64,000 nt of DNA from positions 1 through 64,000 of the forward strand of contig NZ_RFSK01000002.1 in the NCBI RefSeq assembly GCF_009923995.1. Direction: 5' to 3'. Numbering within the stretch: the stretch's first letter is position 1; every line of letters starts with the position of its first letter. The notes under the pieces were generated by a model. The model had not been told where the DNA came from. It ran no database searches and was given only the letters and a program-made list of their open reading frames with translations. A program made the position numbers and the translations under genes. Source of the DNA: Janthinobacterium sp. (lineage in GTDB: Bacteria; Pseudomonadota; Gammaproteobacteria; Burkholderiales; Burkholderiaceae_D). Positions 63,083 to 64,000 of the stretch are shown piece by piece.

Positions 63083-63514
63083 TCAGGCTGTTTTATGCGG
63101 GCAGGCGACCTTGACGCAATTGCCATAGATGGCCAGGGCGTGTTCGGCGATCTTGAAGCCGCGTTCTTCCGCCACTTTTTGCTGGCGGATTTCGATGTCT
63201 TCGTCGAAGAATTCCTCGACCCGGCCACAATCGAGGCACACCAGATGGTCGTGGTGGGAACCTTCGTTGAGCTCGAAAATCGCCTTGCCGGTTTCAAAAT
63301 GGTTGCGGTTAAGCAAGCCGGCTTGTTCGAATTGCGTCAGGACACGGTAGACAGTTGCCAAACCGACATCCATATTGTCGGCCAGCAGAATCTTGTAGAC
63401 GTCTTCCGCTGTCAGGTGGCGTACCGGGCTACTCTGGAAGATATCGAGTATCTTCAGCCGTGGCAGGGTCGCTTTCAGGCCGCTTGCCTTGAGATCACTA
63501 GGATTGTTACTCAT
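63083..63514 (-). CDS. fur: Ferric uptake regulator
   Basis: A 143-residue Fur protein. N-terminal winged helix: [31 protein letters not shown]; metal site [16 protein letters not shown]; second Cys pair region [11 protein letters not shown]. It represses iron-uptake genes with Fe(II) as corepressor and probably acts on the bfd Fur box at 15172 in this window. Start at 63514 is the usual MSNNPSDLK; the frame is open to 63550. It is divergent from bamE, the normal betaproteobacterial neighbour. Confidence 0.96.
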   Translation of the reverse strand: MSNNPSDLKASGLKATLPRLKILDIFQSSPVRHLTAEDVYKILLADNMDVGLATVYRVLTQFEQAGLLNRNHFETGKAIFELNEGSHHDHLVCLDCGRVEEFFDEDIEIRQQKVAEERGFKIAEHALAIYGNCVKVACPHKTA

Positions 63515-63637
63515 GTTTGTTGCTCGTATGTGGGTCAGGTGCTTTATCATATAGCGTTTTAGCGGGGAGTGCCAAAATATGCATTTTTTGGCTGGCCGGT
63601 CACTCCTGGCGTTTTGTTCATCAAATTGAGGTCATTT

Positions 63638-64000
63638 ATGCGCGTAACACCGGCTGTATTGCCATCTCTCTGGCACCGTCTTTCCTTTCGAGCCCCAGTC
63701 GTGGCAGGCATGGTCTGTGTTGCGCTGCTGGCGTCCGGCTGTGCCAGCCGCGGCATCCTCGGCGAAAAGCCGGCAGTGACGCTGAAGGAAGGCAAGGAAG
63801 TCGTCCCGGAACAGGGCGCGCAAACGACCACCGTCACGCCACTGCAGAAATTCATGTGGTTTTTCTCGCCCTACCGTCCTGACATTCAGCAAGGCAACTT
63901 TATCTCCGAAGAGATGCTGGCCCAGCTGAAAGTCGGCATGACGCGCGACCAGGTGCGCTTCATCCTCGGCACGTCGCTGCTGACCGATATCTTCCACGCC
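63638..64000 (+). CDS. bamE: Outer-membrane assembly lipoprotein BamE (partial, runs off the window)
   Basis: The first 121 residues of BamE. Lipoprotein signal with lipobox LASGC, then a family-specific linker, QQGNFISEEMLAQLKVGMTRDQVRFILGTSLLTDIFHA, the SmpA/OmlA core. BamE stabilises the BAM complex that folds outer-membrane proteins, including LptD encoded here. It is divergent from fur with 123 bp between. The C-terminus lies beyond base 64000. Confidence 0.95.
   Translation, partial: MRVTPAVLPSLWHRLSFRAPVVAGMVCVALLASGCASRGILGEKPAVTLKEGKEVVPEQGAQTTTVTPLQKFMWFFSPYRPDIQQGNFISEEMLAQLKVGMTRDQVRFILGTSLLTDIFHA

Overview
The window is GC-rich betaproteobacterial chromosome. Gene content and order point to Oxalobacteraceae, most likely Janthinobacterium or a close relative such as Massilia or Duganella. 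The order amgK-murU opposite lptD-surA-pdxA-rsmA, a pntAA/pntAB/pntB transhydrogenase, hrcA and fur back to back, and bfd opposite feoABC support this. The genus is an inference from style and synteny; there is no rRNA here. I see no tRNA, rRNA, CRISPR array, insertion sequence or prophage. Most of the window is core genome.

Layout. 1-4.9 kb: a FUSC membrane protein gene with a broken 5' end, flanked by two copies of a 99-bp direct repeat, then an M14 peptidase and an unknown exported protein. 5-11.3 kb: S46 dipeptidyl-peptidase, GlsB/YeaQ stress protein, a cytochrome b561-YceI-YceI operon and purB. 11.5-18.3 kb: a glutathione transferase, then an iron block (bacterioferritin, PKHD hydroxylase, TonB, Bfd, FeoA, FeoB, a Cys-rich Feo protein) with a strong Fur box. 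18.2-26.7 kb: AraC regulator and SDR, two-domain GH3/NagZ, FMN glutamate-synthase-like protein, M48 peptidase with a DUF898 membrane protein, and a second GST. 26.9-37.4 kb: 5'-3' exonuclease, a receiver-like protein without its phospho-acceptor Asp, mnmA, nudJ-like hydrolase, transhydrogenase, PAS-GGDEF cyclase, ubiH, pepP and murU. 37.4-44.3 kb: amgK, then lptD-surA-pdxA-rsmA. 44.4-52.5 kb: a LysR-controlled porin-ABC transporter-nucleoside hydrolase-deaminase operon. 52.5-59.5 kb: an XRE/ScfR-type regulator facing a five-gene valine catabolic operon. 59.6-64 kb: two tandem paralogous lipoproteins, HAD hydrolase, hrcA, fur and the start of bamE.

How the genes fit together. MurU and AmgK recycle peptidoglycan sugars, and the GH3 hexosaminidase could feed them. 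LptD, SurA and BamE all serve outer-membrane assembly. Fur, Bfd, Bfr, Feo, TonB and the PKHD enzyme form an iron homeostasis set. The 45-52 kb operon reads as nucleoside capture: outer-membrane pore, high-affinity import, ribose-base cleavage, deamination. The 54-59.5 kb operon should take isobutyryl-CoA to propionyl-CoA.

The points most worth checking are the nucleoside locus with its altered deaminase and hydrolase active-site motifs, the TTTGC/GCAAA-rich operator before the valine operon, the region after mmsB that could encode a small RNA or micropeptide, the tandem repeat lipoproteins, the fold-back element at 26.7 kb, and the 99-bp repeat that may mark an assembly joint.
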